Assembly: GCA_950295325.1 (NCBI GenBank)
Contig: OX485805.1
Coordinates: forward strand, 40,039,501-40,103,500
From: Polytrichum commune
Lineage: Eukaryota > Streptophyta > Polytrichopsida > Polytrichales > Polytrichaceae
DNA length: 64,000 bases
Direction of reading: 5' to 3'
The position numbers were made by a program, and so were the translations under genes. Below are positions 22,455 through 33,279 of this stretch, piece by piece. Positions within the stretch are counted from its first letter, which is position 1. Every line of letters begins with the position of its first letter. The notes beneath the pieces are model-generated. The model was not told where the DNA came from and did no database searches. It was given only the letters and a program-made list of their open reading frames with translations.

Positions 22455-23597
22455 ATTCCTTTGTTCTCGTATATACAGGTTGTTTCTTGTAGGCTGGTCC
22501 TTCATGTCTTGTCGCCCCTGTGCAGAGACGCGCTGAACGGGTCACAGGCGTTCGATCCAGCTCAGTATCCACTACTATCGGGAAGAAACGCAAGGGCGCT
22601 CGCCGGGACAAAAGACGCTAACCTCGCCATGGAGCACTCCAACGCAAGCCCTGATTCGCTGTAGGGTTTATAACTTCCGGCGGCAGATAGTTTCCCATGC
22701 ACACATTTTCGAATTTTTGTGTGCTCTCATATAACGTAGCTGCTTCCCTCTGTGTATCGAGGCTAGAGTTATGCATTGAGGCATGCTGGACTCCACATTG
22801 CCCACAAAATCGCAGAACAATATGTGGAAGGTGAATTTTTGAACTAGTGTGATGCGTCGGCGTGCAGGTGACCCTGCCGTCCCGCTGATATTAGGATTTT
22901 TATGTGAAATTTTTGAAGGATTTTATGTATTTGGAAATCGTCGCAGTCCACTCCTAGTCCCGATTCCCTACTCTCCGTGGTGTCCACTATCTGTTCCCGT
23001 AATATCCTGCCAAGACGGACTGCGGGACCGTGACCGTGAACATTGGACTGCCGGTCCTTTAGCTGAACATGCACCGAGCTCCCCCCCGCGCAGATGGTAT
23101 TTTTTCCCGCGCCTGCCGTGGTTTTCCCTACGCAGATGAGGTTTTTTCCCACGTGATGAGCGTCGTCAATCGACGCTGGGCTCCCGGCCACGATAACCGC
23201 ATGACGTCGGCTCTGCCTCACACATGGGCAGTTGGCGTGATCAACTCACCGGCGGACCGGGTGCCACATGCACCAGACGTTGCCATCGTCCCCTGCGGGA
23301 CAGCTTATCATGTCCGGCTCGACCGTAATGAACCAGGCACAACCATACGCCAGGCATACGCTATACAAACCCTTGTCCACCGCTCACCCCAAATTCCTGT
23401 GCACGTGGCTCTAAGAATTCACCGTGTCTTGCACAATACATACATCGGCACTAGTGCGGCACATCCAGTGCAAAAATCAGCTCTAAAAAAAAGCGCATGT
23501 GGCAAAAACGGCACCCCACAGCCTGTGTGTACATACTGAAACCCCAGACTAGGTTACCTCTACGCAGTACAAATGGTTGGGCGAATTACGTATGCTG
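22455..23597 (+). other. 3' region of piggyBac-like element
   Basis: 1.1 kb between the transposase stop and the right terminal repeat. Several ORFs up to about 156 codons on both strands, none recognisable. Two CGCAGATG(G/A) blocks followed by TTTTTTCCC occur near 23090 and 23135, a possible short internal duplication. May hold 3' UTR and end sequences needed for transposition. Confidence 0.45.
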
Positions 23598-23610
23598 GCA
23601 CGTTTAGGGG
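23598..23610 (-). repeat. Right terminal inverted repeat of piggyBac-like element
   Basis: GCACGTTTAGGGG followed by TTAA (23611-23614). Confidence 0.92.
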
Positions 23611-23639
23611 TTAAGTTCTCTATAGGACTCTTGGTCTAA

Positions 23640-24227
23640 GGGGTTATTTACATCATGGACCATGAAGTTGTCCCAAGACCCTGTAAGTTTTTTGATTAGT
23701 TGTCGAACTTGTCTCAGGACCAGTTCAGTTTACACCAAGGGAAAATTGTTAGAGTGACCATGGAGTTTAAGGTCCCCAAAAGACATGTTTTAAGGCCTAC
23801 AACATCCACTGACATGGTCCAACAGGTTTTGGGTGGGAGAGGCAAAAGAGGTGCTCTAGTGTAAAAATAAAAAAAGAAAAAAGAAAAAGCAAGGGCCCAT
23901 GGCAAAGAAATGTTGTTATATAATAAAATTTGAATGAATTATTTTTTGGGGGAAGAGAAAATGAAGACAAGAAAAGACAAGGGATGCTCACACTTGGTTT
24001 TTTCTTTCTTTTCAAAACTGCCTTTTTTGGGCATATATCCAAAAAAATCACCACAATCACTTTTGAGTGCATGGTCATTCTTCTTGGTCCACATGCGGTT
24101 TACACCTAGTGAGGAGCCCAAAGACTTTGTAATTGATTTTTTTTAAGAAATCGGACCATGAGGTCGGACCATGGAAAAAGACCATCTTCCATGGTCCGAC
24201 TTCATGGTCCATGGTGTAAACCGGCCC
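23640..24227. mobile_element. Harbinger-type MITE 1, 588 bp
   Basis: TAA flanks both ends (23637-23639, 24228-24230). The left end GGGGTTATTTACATCATGGA and the reverse complement of the right end GGGCCGGTTTACACCATGGA continue into a shared CCATGAAG. No ORF. Its left end lies only 26 bp from the right TTAA of the piggyBac-like element. Confidence 0.82.
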
Positions 24228-24571
24228 TAAGTTGCTTAACCACTATGATGCACTTTGGATTAAGCTTCAAGATTAGTTGGATATGGCTCCGAACTTGCAT
24301 GAGTGGGTTGGGCTTTACATGGATCCTTCAAATGCCATTCCCAAAGAGGCTGTAGATGCATGCCACATGAAACATAATTTAGAGATGGGCACGTCAAACT
24401 TAGCTCGGATTTCCTTCTACACTTGACAAGGTTTCAGGTTGGGCAGCAATATTTTACTCTTTCTGAAATATTTCCTCATATGGCAGGGTATGGCAGGGTA
24501 TGGCAGGGCTGGTATATTTCACTGGTTGGATGGAGACACTTTAGGTGGACTCCGTTACTTTGTGGTGTGGC
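24228..24571. other. Short spacer between MITEs
   Basis: No gene. Contains about three tandem copies of GGTATGGCAG at 24485-24515. Confidence 0.6.
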
Positions 24572-24574
24572 TAA

Positions 24575-25078
24575 GGGGCGGTTTACACTATGGACCAAGA
24601 GCCATGACCAAGAAAATTAAATCATTTTCATGGTCATAGCTCTTGGCCAAGAGCCGTGTCCATGAAAAATCAAAAATGGATTTTTGAGAGGCGTGGTCAC
24701 TCTTGTTGTGTAAAGTGGATTTGGACCGGGACAACTTTGGGCTGATTTTTTTAATATAAATACAGTAACGTCAAAAAAAATCGGGAAAAAAAATATATTA
24801 AAAAATATATTTCGGCCAACGGCTGATTTTCAGCCTTACGGCTCCCTTGATTTCCGTTGAGTCGAGCATTTTGCCTCGCCTCAACGGAAAACCCGTTGGA
24901 CCATGGCACATTATCCAAATGGCAGATTTTAGTAGTTTTTGGGGACCTCAAAGTTAGTGGTCATTCTCCTTTTTTCAAGGTAGTGTAAAGCCAAATGGGA
25001 CCAAGAGCACTTTACTCTCCAATCACAGATTTTAGAATTTCATGGTCATGGCTCTTGGTCCATAGTGTAAACCGCCCC
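24575..25078. mobile_element. Harbinger-type MITE 2, 504 bp
   Basis: TAA at 24572-24574 and 25079-25081. The terminal inverted repeats match perfectly over about 36 bp from GGGGCGGTTTACACTATGGA inward, extending to CATGACCA. A second inverted pair just inside the left end (CCATGACCA ... TGGTCATAGCTCTTGG) makes a local hairpin. Non-coding. Confidence 0.92.
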
Positions 25079-25081
25079 TAA

Positions 25082-25674
25082 GGGCCACTTCACACATAAG
25101 ATTGAAGGCCCGTGACCATTGCAATTTAAGTGCTCTCATTGGGTGAAAGGGTGGAGATCCTTCAAGTTCACTTCACACACGAAGGTGAAGGCCTAAGGTC
25201 CAAAGAAGACTTCATGGATGAAAAGTCTACATGGAGTCTTACATGGCGGATTATGGATAAGGTTTCATGGTCTTCGGGAATTTTTGTCAGGTCCACCTCC
25301 TAGAGGTGGGTCCTGACGCAAATTCCGGGAGAGCATGACTTTTTTTTAATATATTTTTCAGCATGACATATTTCATGATAGATTGCAGGGCAGATTCCAA
25401 AACATATTCTAAGACACACAAACACTACCAAGTAATTCTCTCAAATTGATAGAATTTGAGACATATTACATAAAACCAAATCCACCCCTCTTTTTCCACC
25501 GAGAAAATATGCAATAGTCCCGCAACATGGTCCATTTTCACTTCACACTATGCTTGAGGGTCCGTGACTACATACAACGGTTTTCCCAACACCCATGATA
25601 TGGCCTTTGGATGAGAGTCAAGGGTCCTCACCATTACAAGGTCATGGCTCTTGGCGCGTGTGTGAAGTGGCCCT
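25082..25674. mobile_element. Harbinger-type MITE 3, 593 bp, abutting MITE 2
   Basis: Starts GGGCCACTTCACAC right after TAA 25079-25081, which it shares with MITE 2. Ends GTGTGAAGTGGCCC before TAA 25675-25677. Non-coding. A fragment of the same terminus recurs at 62681. Confidence 0.88.
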
Positions 25675-25677
25675 AAG

Positions 25678-26136
25678 ACCTTCAAACTTTTCTTTGGTAA
25701 AGTTGATCATTTGTAAATTTGATGCATTGGTGGTGGCTAGAGGTTATTCCTCTCCTTGCCTATTCTATTATGTTGGGGTGCACGTTGATTAGGAAACAAG
25801 TTGAGTTACGCAAGCCTATTGCTACCAAGTAAACAAATTTAATTCCATCTACGTTCTCTTTTATGTGGAATGTGACATGGCACAAACATCGGTTTCAATA
25901 GGATTCCACCTTTGTATGGTAAATTTTGCATAAAGTAATGATTGGCATGGACACGTTTCAATGGAGGTTGACAAAAGTTGTCCACGTTGCGGTGATGGTT
26001 GAGAACATGTTCAATTGTATGCTTGCTCCATATGCATGGAGATATGCTCGTGTGTAATGCCACACGATAACTAGTGAAAAAAATGACCAAGTGATGTAGG
26101 ATTCTTTGGTTGATTTTGGGTGTTTAGAGTGGCAAG
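25678..26136. other. Unassigned sequence
   Basis: No gene or repeat recognised between the MITE and the copia LTR. Confidence 0.5.
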
Positions 26137-26409
26137 TGTGGAAGGTAGAGCATTAGATTGCTTGTAGTCAATAAAAATGTAATGGAAGAAGCATGAGAAA
26201 GAATAAGATTAGAATAAGGCTACAATGGTAGTCCAAAGCGGGATAAGAGTTATCCCATATTGTTTATATGAACCAATGAAAAGAAGAAAAGCAATAAAAG
26301 GCAAAGCAAAGAGAGTATGAGATCATCTCACTCCAAACATTGTTCATATGCCTTCGTGTATGTTTATATGCTTGTGCAATCTTATCTTTAGTCTTATTGA
26401 TATCCAATA
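26137..26409 (+). repeat. 5' LTR of copia element
   Basis: Matches 32679-32949 throughout, with many substitutions. Followed by GGTTATGAGCC, a degraded match to the usual primer-binding TGGTATCAGAGCC. Confidence 0.85.
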
Positions 26410-26579
26410 GGTTATGAGCCTACTATGCAAGTGAAATACCTAGAGATTTGATTGTTTTGAGGTTGTGGAGTGGATCTTGAGGGGTTGGTGCTTTGGGGCT
26501 TCGGAGCTTGGAGGTGTTCGAGGGTTCATTTGGTTGTTGTAAGTATTTGTTTTTTTTTTTTTTTTTTTGCTTGAATGTA

Positions 26580-27790
26580 TGTTTGATGCAAGAGCACGTG
26601 CTTTGAGTTTATTGAGTGATGAGAGGCTTATTTGAGAGGTTTGAAGGTGTTTAGACTTCAAAGCATTTGATTTTAGTGTTTTGAGCCTTCAAGAATTTCT
26701 CTGAGAGCTTTGAAGGTGTTTAGACTCCAATAGCACATGACTTGAGAGACTTGAGTGTTGAGAGGTTTATTTGAGAAGTTTGAAGGTGTTTAGACTTTAA
26801 AACATTTGACTTGTATGTTTTGAGTGTTCAAGAGTTTTTTTTATAGCTTTGAAGGTGTATAAACTCCAATAGCATATGACTTGAGAGGCTTGAGTATTGA
26901 GAAGTTTTTTTGAGAGTGTGAGGCGCATTTGAATTGAAAAAAATCAGGTTTGAATGATTTGATTGTCTTAAAAACTCTCTTGAGATATAAAAGATCTAAT
27001 TTGAGGTATTTAAAAGTGTAAGGTATTTGAGGTGAAGGAGATCTTATTTGACTAATTTGAGGGTTTTTAGAACTCTCTTGAGGTGTAGAAAATCTTATTT
27101 GAATGATTTGAGAGTATAAGACATTTGGGGTGAAGGAGATCTTATTTGAGTGTTTTGAAGGTCCTTAGAACTCTCTTGAGGTGTAAAGAATCTTATTTAA
27201 ATGGTTTGAGAATGTAAGGCATTTGAAGTGAAGAATATCTTATTTGAGTGATTTAAGTGTCTTAAGTGTCTTAAGAACTCTCATGAGGTATAAAAGATCC
27301 AACTTGAGATATTTGAGAGTGTAAGGCATTTGGGATTAAAAAAATGTATTGTTTGCGTGACTTGAGTGTGTTAAGGCCTCTCTTGAGGAGTAAAAAATCT
27401 TATTAGAATGATTTAAGAGTGTAAGACATTTGGGATGAAAAACGTATTGTTTGAATAACTTGAGGCCTCTCTTGAGGAGTAGAAAATCTTATTTAAATGA
27501 TTTGACAGTATAAGGCATTTGAGATAAAAACATATCTTATTTGAGTGATTTGAGGGTCCTTGGAACTCTCTTGAGGTGTAGAAAATCTTATTTGAATGAT
27601 TTGAGAGTATAAGGCATTTGAAGTGAAGAAGATCTTATTTGAGTGATTTAAGTGTTTTAAGATCTCTCATGAAGTTTAGAAGATCTAATTTGAGATATTT
27701 GAGAATGTAAGGCATTTAGAATGAAAATATTTTGTTTGAGTAATTTGAGTGTGTAAAGGTCTTTCTTGAGGTATAGAAGATCTAGCATTT
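26580..27790 (+). repeat. Minisatellite-like repeats in the copia leader
   Basis: Two related imperfect series. About 26600-26900: TTTGAAGGTGTTTAGACT(T/C)(C/T)AA units about 90-100 bp apart. About 26970-27790: units of roughly 100-120 bp built from ATCTTATTTGA(A/G)TGATTTGAG, GTAAGGCATTTG and AACTCTCTTGAGGTGTA. At least ten repeats in all. A 19-20 T run lies at about 26550. Confidence 0.82.
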
Positions 27791-28950
27791 TAGAAACCAA
27801 GAGACCCATTTGAAAGCACATTGGTGCGCACCTCTCCATGAGGAGTGCTCAAAATACCATACGTAGAATGAGGACCCAGAGTGATATCTGAAACTTGTAG
27901 TGCCATTGATGAGAGGTCCTAAGTGACCCTAGTGTGGGTGAGGGCCTTGAGCCTTGGGAACACCTCCCATTCGCAGAGATCAGAAGTCACAATGGTAAGG
28001 CCATGAGCATTGAGTATCTTATGGCGTCCCGAATCCTAGAATGCTCAAGAACACCTCAATCAGAGGTGTGAACTAGGAGATATGGCAATTTGAGTGGGGC
28101 GTTGTCTAGGGACAACGCCTTAGGACAACAATGACTTGGGAGTGGCGCCCAAGACTGCCGAGGTTAGAACAACCATAACTTCCTCAATACTTTCCGGAAT
28201 GGGGCAAGTGAGGAGTGTATCGGCATCTACAAAAAGAGTAGATATCAATGGAATGGTTGGTTGATAGAAACAAAGATCATACAACACAGTTATGTAGGTC
28301 TGAAGTTGTTGGGGGCTTTCAACCCCAACGACTAAGGGAAAATGTCTATTTGGCCCCAACTCTTAGGAGAGAAACAAAATGTTACTTGACAGTGGGGTAG
28401 GGGCTGTGCCCAAAGTCCTAGAGGCTAATATGGGTGAGGTGGCGAGGCCAGCCGAACCCACCCTAGGCCGAAAGGCAGAGCCTCCACGGGCATTGATCCA
28501 ATGTGGGGGCATAGTTGCCAAGTATACTTTGGGTTGTTATAGTGTTGCTCCGGCAACGCGATGATCAACTAGAGATTGGACTTCCATGGATGAAAGTTCA
28601 CATCTAATCATTGGCTATTTATTAAAGAAATAGTTTCAAATGCATGTGTAGGAGGGTTGGTCATCCACCTATGAGCTAAGAGGTCCAAGGTATTGGGAGC
28701 TAACTATTCACATGGGTGGAATGCAAAGGGTTAGCATTCATGACCTTTGCTAGAATTAAAAAATAATCAAGATATGTAAGGGGAGCTAGCAAGGGTTGCG
28801 ACACATATGAGTATATTTTCATTACATAGAAGTGCAAACAAATATTTTGAATGTATGAATTTATTTATTTTAGTTTGGGTTGGATTGTTTGTAAACCAAA
28901 AATGCTAGTTTGAATGTTTTGAGAATATTTCCAAACATATAATGACAATA
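27791..28950 (+). other. Remainder of the copia leader, unassigned
   Basis: No recognisable protein. An open stretch at 28379-28564 and a minus-strand one at 28120-28359 resemble nothing known. Expected to be an untranslated leader or an unrelated insertion. Confidence 0.5.
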
Positions 28951-29676
28951 TTTGAGAGCAACGCCGCCAGAATCATTGACAAGTTCAATGGAGGGAACTT
29001 TAACCTTTGCAAGTTCAAAATTGAAATGTTGTTGGCAGCTATGGATCTTTGAGACATTGTGGACGGATCCGAGGAAGCTCCGCCTTTTAATGCGGATCCC
29101 AAAATGTCGAAGGGGTACCAAAGACGCGCCAAGAAGGCGATGTCCATCATCGGCCTCAACTTGGCGGACAACCAACTTGTGCACATCAAGAATTACAAAG
29201 GACCCGTAAAGGCGTGGAAGACCCTTTGCAAAATTCCTAAGACGAAAAGTTTGTCCAACATCATCTTCATTTGCCGCAAATTTTTTATGTGCAAGATGCA
29301 AAGGGACGATGTTTTATTGAACCATGTCAACCATGTCAACAAGGTCAAGACGCTCGCGAATCAACTCTTTTGTTTGGAGGTATCCGTGAAGGCCGAAGAC
29401 GTTGGCATGATCTTACTCGAGAGCTTGCCAATGTCGTACGAATGCTTAATCACCGCCATGGAGACGATGATGGTGAAGAAACTTATGATAGACTACGTAA
29501 CGATGTGTTTGATGCATAAGATGTTGAAGCGCAAGGAGAATGAGCCTCAAGATAAGGATGATGTCATGATGTTACAACAAAACAGATACGACAACTTATT
29601 TCTACGTCAAGGCGTAAAATTGTGTTTCCATCGTGGCAAATCGGGCTACATTGTGCGTTTTTACTGTAAAAAATGA
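28951..29676 (+). pseudogene. Ty1/copia gag
   Basis: Begins near 28960 with the typical DKFNGGNFNLCKFKIEMLL. The expected LWDIVDGSEE is interrupted where Trp is replaced by TGA at 29050-29052. Then an open run to 29676: capsid-type SNIIFICRKFFMCKM, NHVNKVKTLANQL, LLESLPMSYECLITAM (UBN2 family). The zinc knuckle near the end (CFHRGKSGYIVRFYC) has lost its second Cys and His. Non-functional. Confidence 0.85.
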
Positions 29677-29689
29677 ACGAATTTTTTTG

Positions 29690-30247
29690 AAGAATGTGAA
29701 GGACGATGATGATTACACATTTATAATGCGTGATAGAGCACATTCCAAGAGTGTGTATAAATGGATCATGAATTTGGAAGCATCCAAACATATAACTTTG
29801 TATATGACCGCATTCGACACATATGAGATAATCGTTCTATACAATATGCATTTTGATGATAATAGAGTTGTTGAAGCCATCAAAATGGGATCCATCATTA
29901 TGGAAGCAATTGTGAAAGGTAAAATCAATCAAATTCGTATAAAAGATGTACTCCACGTGCCCAAATTGTATATCAATTTGTTCTCGATAAACAAACTTGT
30001 GTCAAACGGATTAAAGGTCCAATTCAACCTAAACAAATGCATTGTAAAATCTTGCGACGGTGAAGCCATTCTGATTGTGCCACGCAAAGGCAATTTGTAC
30101 GATTTTTTTTTTTGTAAAGGTGCACGAAGCGGATGCAACCAACTTAGTGTAATATCCAACGGGAGATGGCGTGCTCGAGCTTTGACATCATTGCCTTGGC
30201 CATTTAAACATGAAGGGTGTTCATACGTTCTAAAACATGATGAGTGA
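29690..30247 (+). pseudogene. Ty1/copia protease and pre-integrase region
   Basis: WIMNLEASKHITLY stands where W.xDSGAxxHMT is expected, so the catalytic DSG is lost. Then IRIKDVLHVPKLYINLFSI, a well-conserved copia motif, and GNLYDF of the gag-pre-integrase domain. Ends in a stop at 30245-30247. Confidence 0.82.
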
Positions 30248-30960
30248 TATGAACCTTGGCAAAAAAACTTTGCCCCATATCCTTGTTGTTTTACGAAGCG
30301 TGTATTGAAAGCAAACAACATAGGGTCATGTTTTCAAACGAGGAAGGGGCAAGGGACCAAACCTTTGGAAATTGTATATTCCGATATGAATGATCCTATA
30401 TAAAATACATCTATGGGTGGTACAAGATATTTCGTAACATTCATTGATAATTTATCAAGGAATGTGTGGTTGTATGCGTTGAAATCCAAAAGCAGATGCT
30501 TTGAGAGGTTCAAGGAGTTTAAGACACTCGTCGAGATGCAATTGGAGTAAAAAATCAAAACGTTTTGTTTCGAACAATAGTGAGGAGTGCGTTTCCAAAG
30601 CATTCAACTAATTTTTAAATCATTTTGGATGGAAAGGATGGTTGATGTGATTTACACACAAAACCAATGTCCAACGAGGGCGTTGGACTCCATTACGCCT
30701 GAGGAAGTGTGGAATGGAAGGAGGCCTTGCATTGCACACATGTGAATGTTTGGATGTGTTGTCTACGTAATAATGTCGGATGAAAAGAGGGGTCAACTCG
30801 ATGCAAAAAACACAAAATGTTTGTTTTTAGATTATTGTAAGAGAAATAAGGCCTTTAGGCTAATGTGTTTACAAAATATCATAGATTTAAAGATGTGGTA
30901 TTTATGGAGGATAATACAAGTGTTAGAAACAATGTGGAGATATGTCTAAGTGGGAAAAAT
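30248..30960 (+). pseudogene. Ty1/copia integrase remains
   Basis: Fragments in shifting frames: GGTRYFVTFIDNLSRNVWLY (core start) near 30412-30471, an ALKSKSRCFERFKEFK-like stretch after it, and at 30746 MFGCVVYVIMSDEKRGQLD followed by KCLFLDY, the usual region after the integrase core. Several stops and deletions. Confidence 0.8.
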
Positions 30961-31910
30961 GAAGGCCCTATGACGGTTGTTGTAGACGAATTTTCCAAGT
31001 TATCTTTGTATAATAATGGTGATGAGCTTAAGGAGCAAGTGGAAGATCACTTGGTTGCAAATGAAAAACCAATCAAAATATCCATGGAGAATGACGGCTG
31101 TGTTGAAAGGTTTGGCAAAGATGAAAGATATCCTAAGAGGGAGGGACACCCGCACGGAAAGTGGTGGAAGAACCACATTCTACCTCAACACGCTAAAGAA
31201 CATGCCAATGTGTCATTCTTGGATGATAATTTGAATTTGAATTTGAGATCCAAAGATGCGAGCAAATGAGAGGCCGCAATGTAAGAGGAGTATGACTCGT
31301 TCATGACCAACGGTTAGTAGCAAAGGGATATTTTCAAGTGGCCAGAGTGGGTTTCAATGAGACATTTACTCCCGTGGCCAAATTTATCACCGTTAGATGT
31401 TTTTTTACATTAGGAACGGCCATGGATTGGGAGATTTACCAAATAGACATAAAATCAATAATTTTTAATGAAGTATTAGAGGTGGAGATTTACATGAATC
31501 AATCAGGGGGTTTTGTACAAAAGGGGAAATAACACCTTGTGTACAAACTCAAGTAAACTTTGTACATGCTTAAGCAATTGCCAAGGGCGTGGTACCACTG
31601 TATTGACTCGTTCTTTGTTAACAAGGGCTTTTGTAGAAGCTAAGCGGATCATTTGTTGTATGTCAAACAAACGAATGAGTATTTGTTGGTGGAAATTTTT
31701 TATGTGAATGATTTGATCATATTGGTAAGCAATGTAACCCGATTGAAGTGGCTCAAATCGGAGCTCGAGAAGGAATTTGAGATGAGCAATCATAGAGAAT
31801 TACATTATTGCCTAGGAGTGGAATTTGAGAGGAATCAAGAAGCCTGTACCATCACCATGAACCAAAGGAGCTACATTGAAGAGGTCCGAAAGTGTTTCAA
31901 CATGGAATAA
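30961..31910 (+). pseudogene. Ty1/copia reverse transcriptase remains
   Basis: Variable linker to about 31270. RT starts near 31338 (ARVGFNETFTPVAKFITVR, WEIYQIDIKSI). It resumes at 31653 with YLLVEIFYVNDLIILVSN, where YVDD has become YVND, and LHYCLGVEFER. Frameshifts lie between 31532 and 31653. Confidence 0.87.
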
Positions 31911-32678
31911 TGCAAACTGGTTGGAACTCCATTCGATGCGAATTCATAATTATTAACAAATTTAGATGAAGAATTTAGGAATGTGCAAAGGAAAATTGAA
32001 GGTGTTTGATACAAGGTTGGGGTAGGATCTCTTATATATGCAATGGTGGCCTTGAGGGCCAATATTGCATTTGGGATGAGTATGATGAATTAATTCATGT
32101 CGAAGGTTGGTCCACCTCATTGGATGGCTATGAAACGTATTATGAGGTATTTGAAAGGCAATTTGGACTTCAAATTATGCCTTGGAGGTAAGGATATTGT
32201 CTTGAGAGGATTTTGCGATGCGGATTGGGCGGGGGATGCAAACAACATCGATCCACCACGAGATACATAATTTTTATTGGTGTTGGAATCATTTCGTGGA
32301 AATGTGAGAAACAACCAACCATTGCATTGTCAACGATAGAGGCGGAGTACATGGCCACTAGCCATTGCACGAAGGAAGCGATTAAGCAACTTTTGGCAGA
32401 TGTGGGATATGTGCAAGAAGGGCCGACATCCATCATGTGTGATAATTAAGGATGCATAGTAATTACAAAGAATCCCACACACCATTCTTGCACCAATTAT
32501 ATCGATGTAAAGCATCACTTCATTAGAGAGAAACTAGAAAACGAAGAGATATGTTTGAAGTTTGTCCAACGGATGATATGATAGTGGACGTGCTAACCAA
32601 ACTACTTGCAAAGGATAGGCATTGAGCTTTAACAAGGGCAATGGATTTGGAAGCCTTTGAATACTCACAAAGTGGGAG
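31911..32678 (+). pseudogene. Ty1/copia RNase H and tail
   Basis: 32213-32449 reads STTRYIIFIGVGIISWKCEK, QPTIALSTIEAEYMA and CTKEAIKQLL, the standard copia RNase H end. After a stop the tail contains NYIDVKHHFIREKLENEEI. Ends at the purine tract before the 3' LTR. Confidence 0.87.
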
Positions 32679-32949
32679 TGTAGAAGGTAGAGCATTAGAT
32701 TGCTTGTAGTTAACAAAAATATAATGAAAGAGGCATGAAAAATAACAAGGTTAGGATAAGGCTACAATGGTAGTCCGAAGAGGAATAGGAATTATCCCAT
32801 ATTGTTTGTATAAACCAATGAAAAGAAAAAAAAAGCAATAAAAGGCAAAACAAGAAGAGCATGAGATCATCTCACTCCAAGCATTGTTCATATGCCTTTG
32901 TGTATGTCTATATGCTTGTACAATCTTATCTCCAGTCCTATTAATATCC
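32679..32949 (+). repeat. 3' LTR of copia element
   Basis: Starts TGTAGAAGGTAGAGC and ends ATATCCAATA. Counterpart of 26137-26409. Confidence 0.85.
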
Positions 32950-33279
32950 AATAGCAACGTATTTTGAGAGGTTTATGTAAGACTCCAAATGTGGCTTACC
33001 AAGATGTTCTCAATGAGTTTGACTCTGTATGGTGTGTTAGAGGTCTCATTGTCACTAAAGTAACTTAGAGGTCAGGTAGAAGATCCTACCCCATATGAGG
33101 ATTATTACTTGAATCCCCTTGGGACTTGGTTGCATGTGACCTTTGGTGGTTACATTTTATTTGTTGCAATTTGTCACATTTGTGCCAAAACAAATATACT
33201 TGCCACATATCATTATGTGACCAATATTACTTCTTGATGGCCACGAATACGTTTTTATGGAAACCAATATTGTTGTTGG
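32950..33279. other. Unassigned sequence
   Basis: No ORF of note and no similarity noticed elsewhere in the window. Confidence 0.5.

Larger units (their letters stand above)
18059..23610 (+). mobile_element. piggyBac-like transposable element, 5552 bp
   Basis: Flanked by TTAA on both sides (18055-18058, 23611-23614), the hallmark piggyBac target duplication. The ends are 13-bp inverted repeats: CCCCTAAAAGTGC on the left, and CCCCTAAACGTGC as reverse complement of the right (12 of 13). It encodes a DDE_Tnp_1_7 transposase (20451-22454) preceded by a long interrupted reading frame. By eye it is visibly more GC-rich than its flanks. Complete ends with a full catalytic domain suggest a fairly recent arrival, but upstream stops suggest this copy no longer makes full-length protein. 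Confidence 0.95.
26137..32949 (+). mobile_element. Decayed Ty1/copia retrotransposon
   Basis: LTRs at 26137-26409 and 32679-32949 (start TGT(G/A)GAAGGTAGAGCATTAG). Between them, in copia order: gag, protease, integrase, RT, RNase H, all on the plus strand and all broken. Imperfect 5-bp flanks GCAAG and GCAAC are a possible target duplication. A purine tract (AAAGTGGGAG) precedes the right LTR. LTR divergence is clearly greater than in the Ty3 element, so insertion is older. The leader is unusually long and repetitive. Confidence 0.93.

Noticed and set aside
23069..23539. 156-codon plus-strand ORF in the 3' region of the piggyBac-like element
   Set aside because: Overlaps a minus-strand ORF of similar size, low-complexity start, no family similarity. 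Kept only as part of the 3' region entry.
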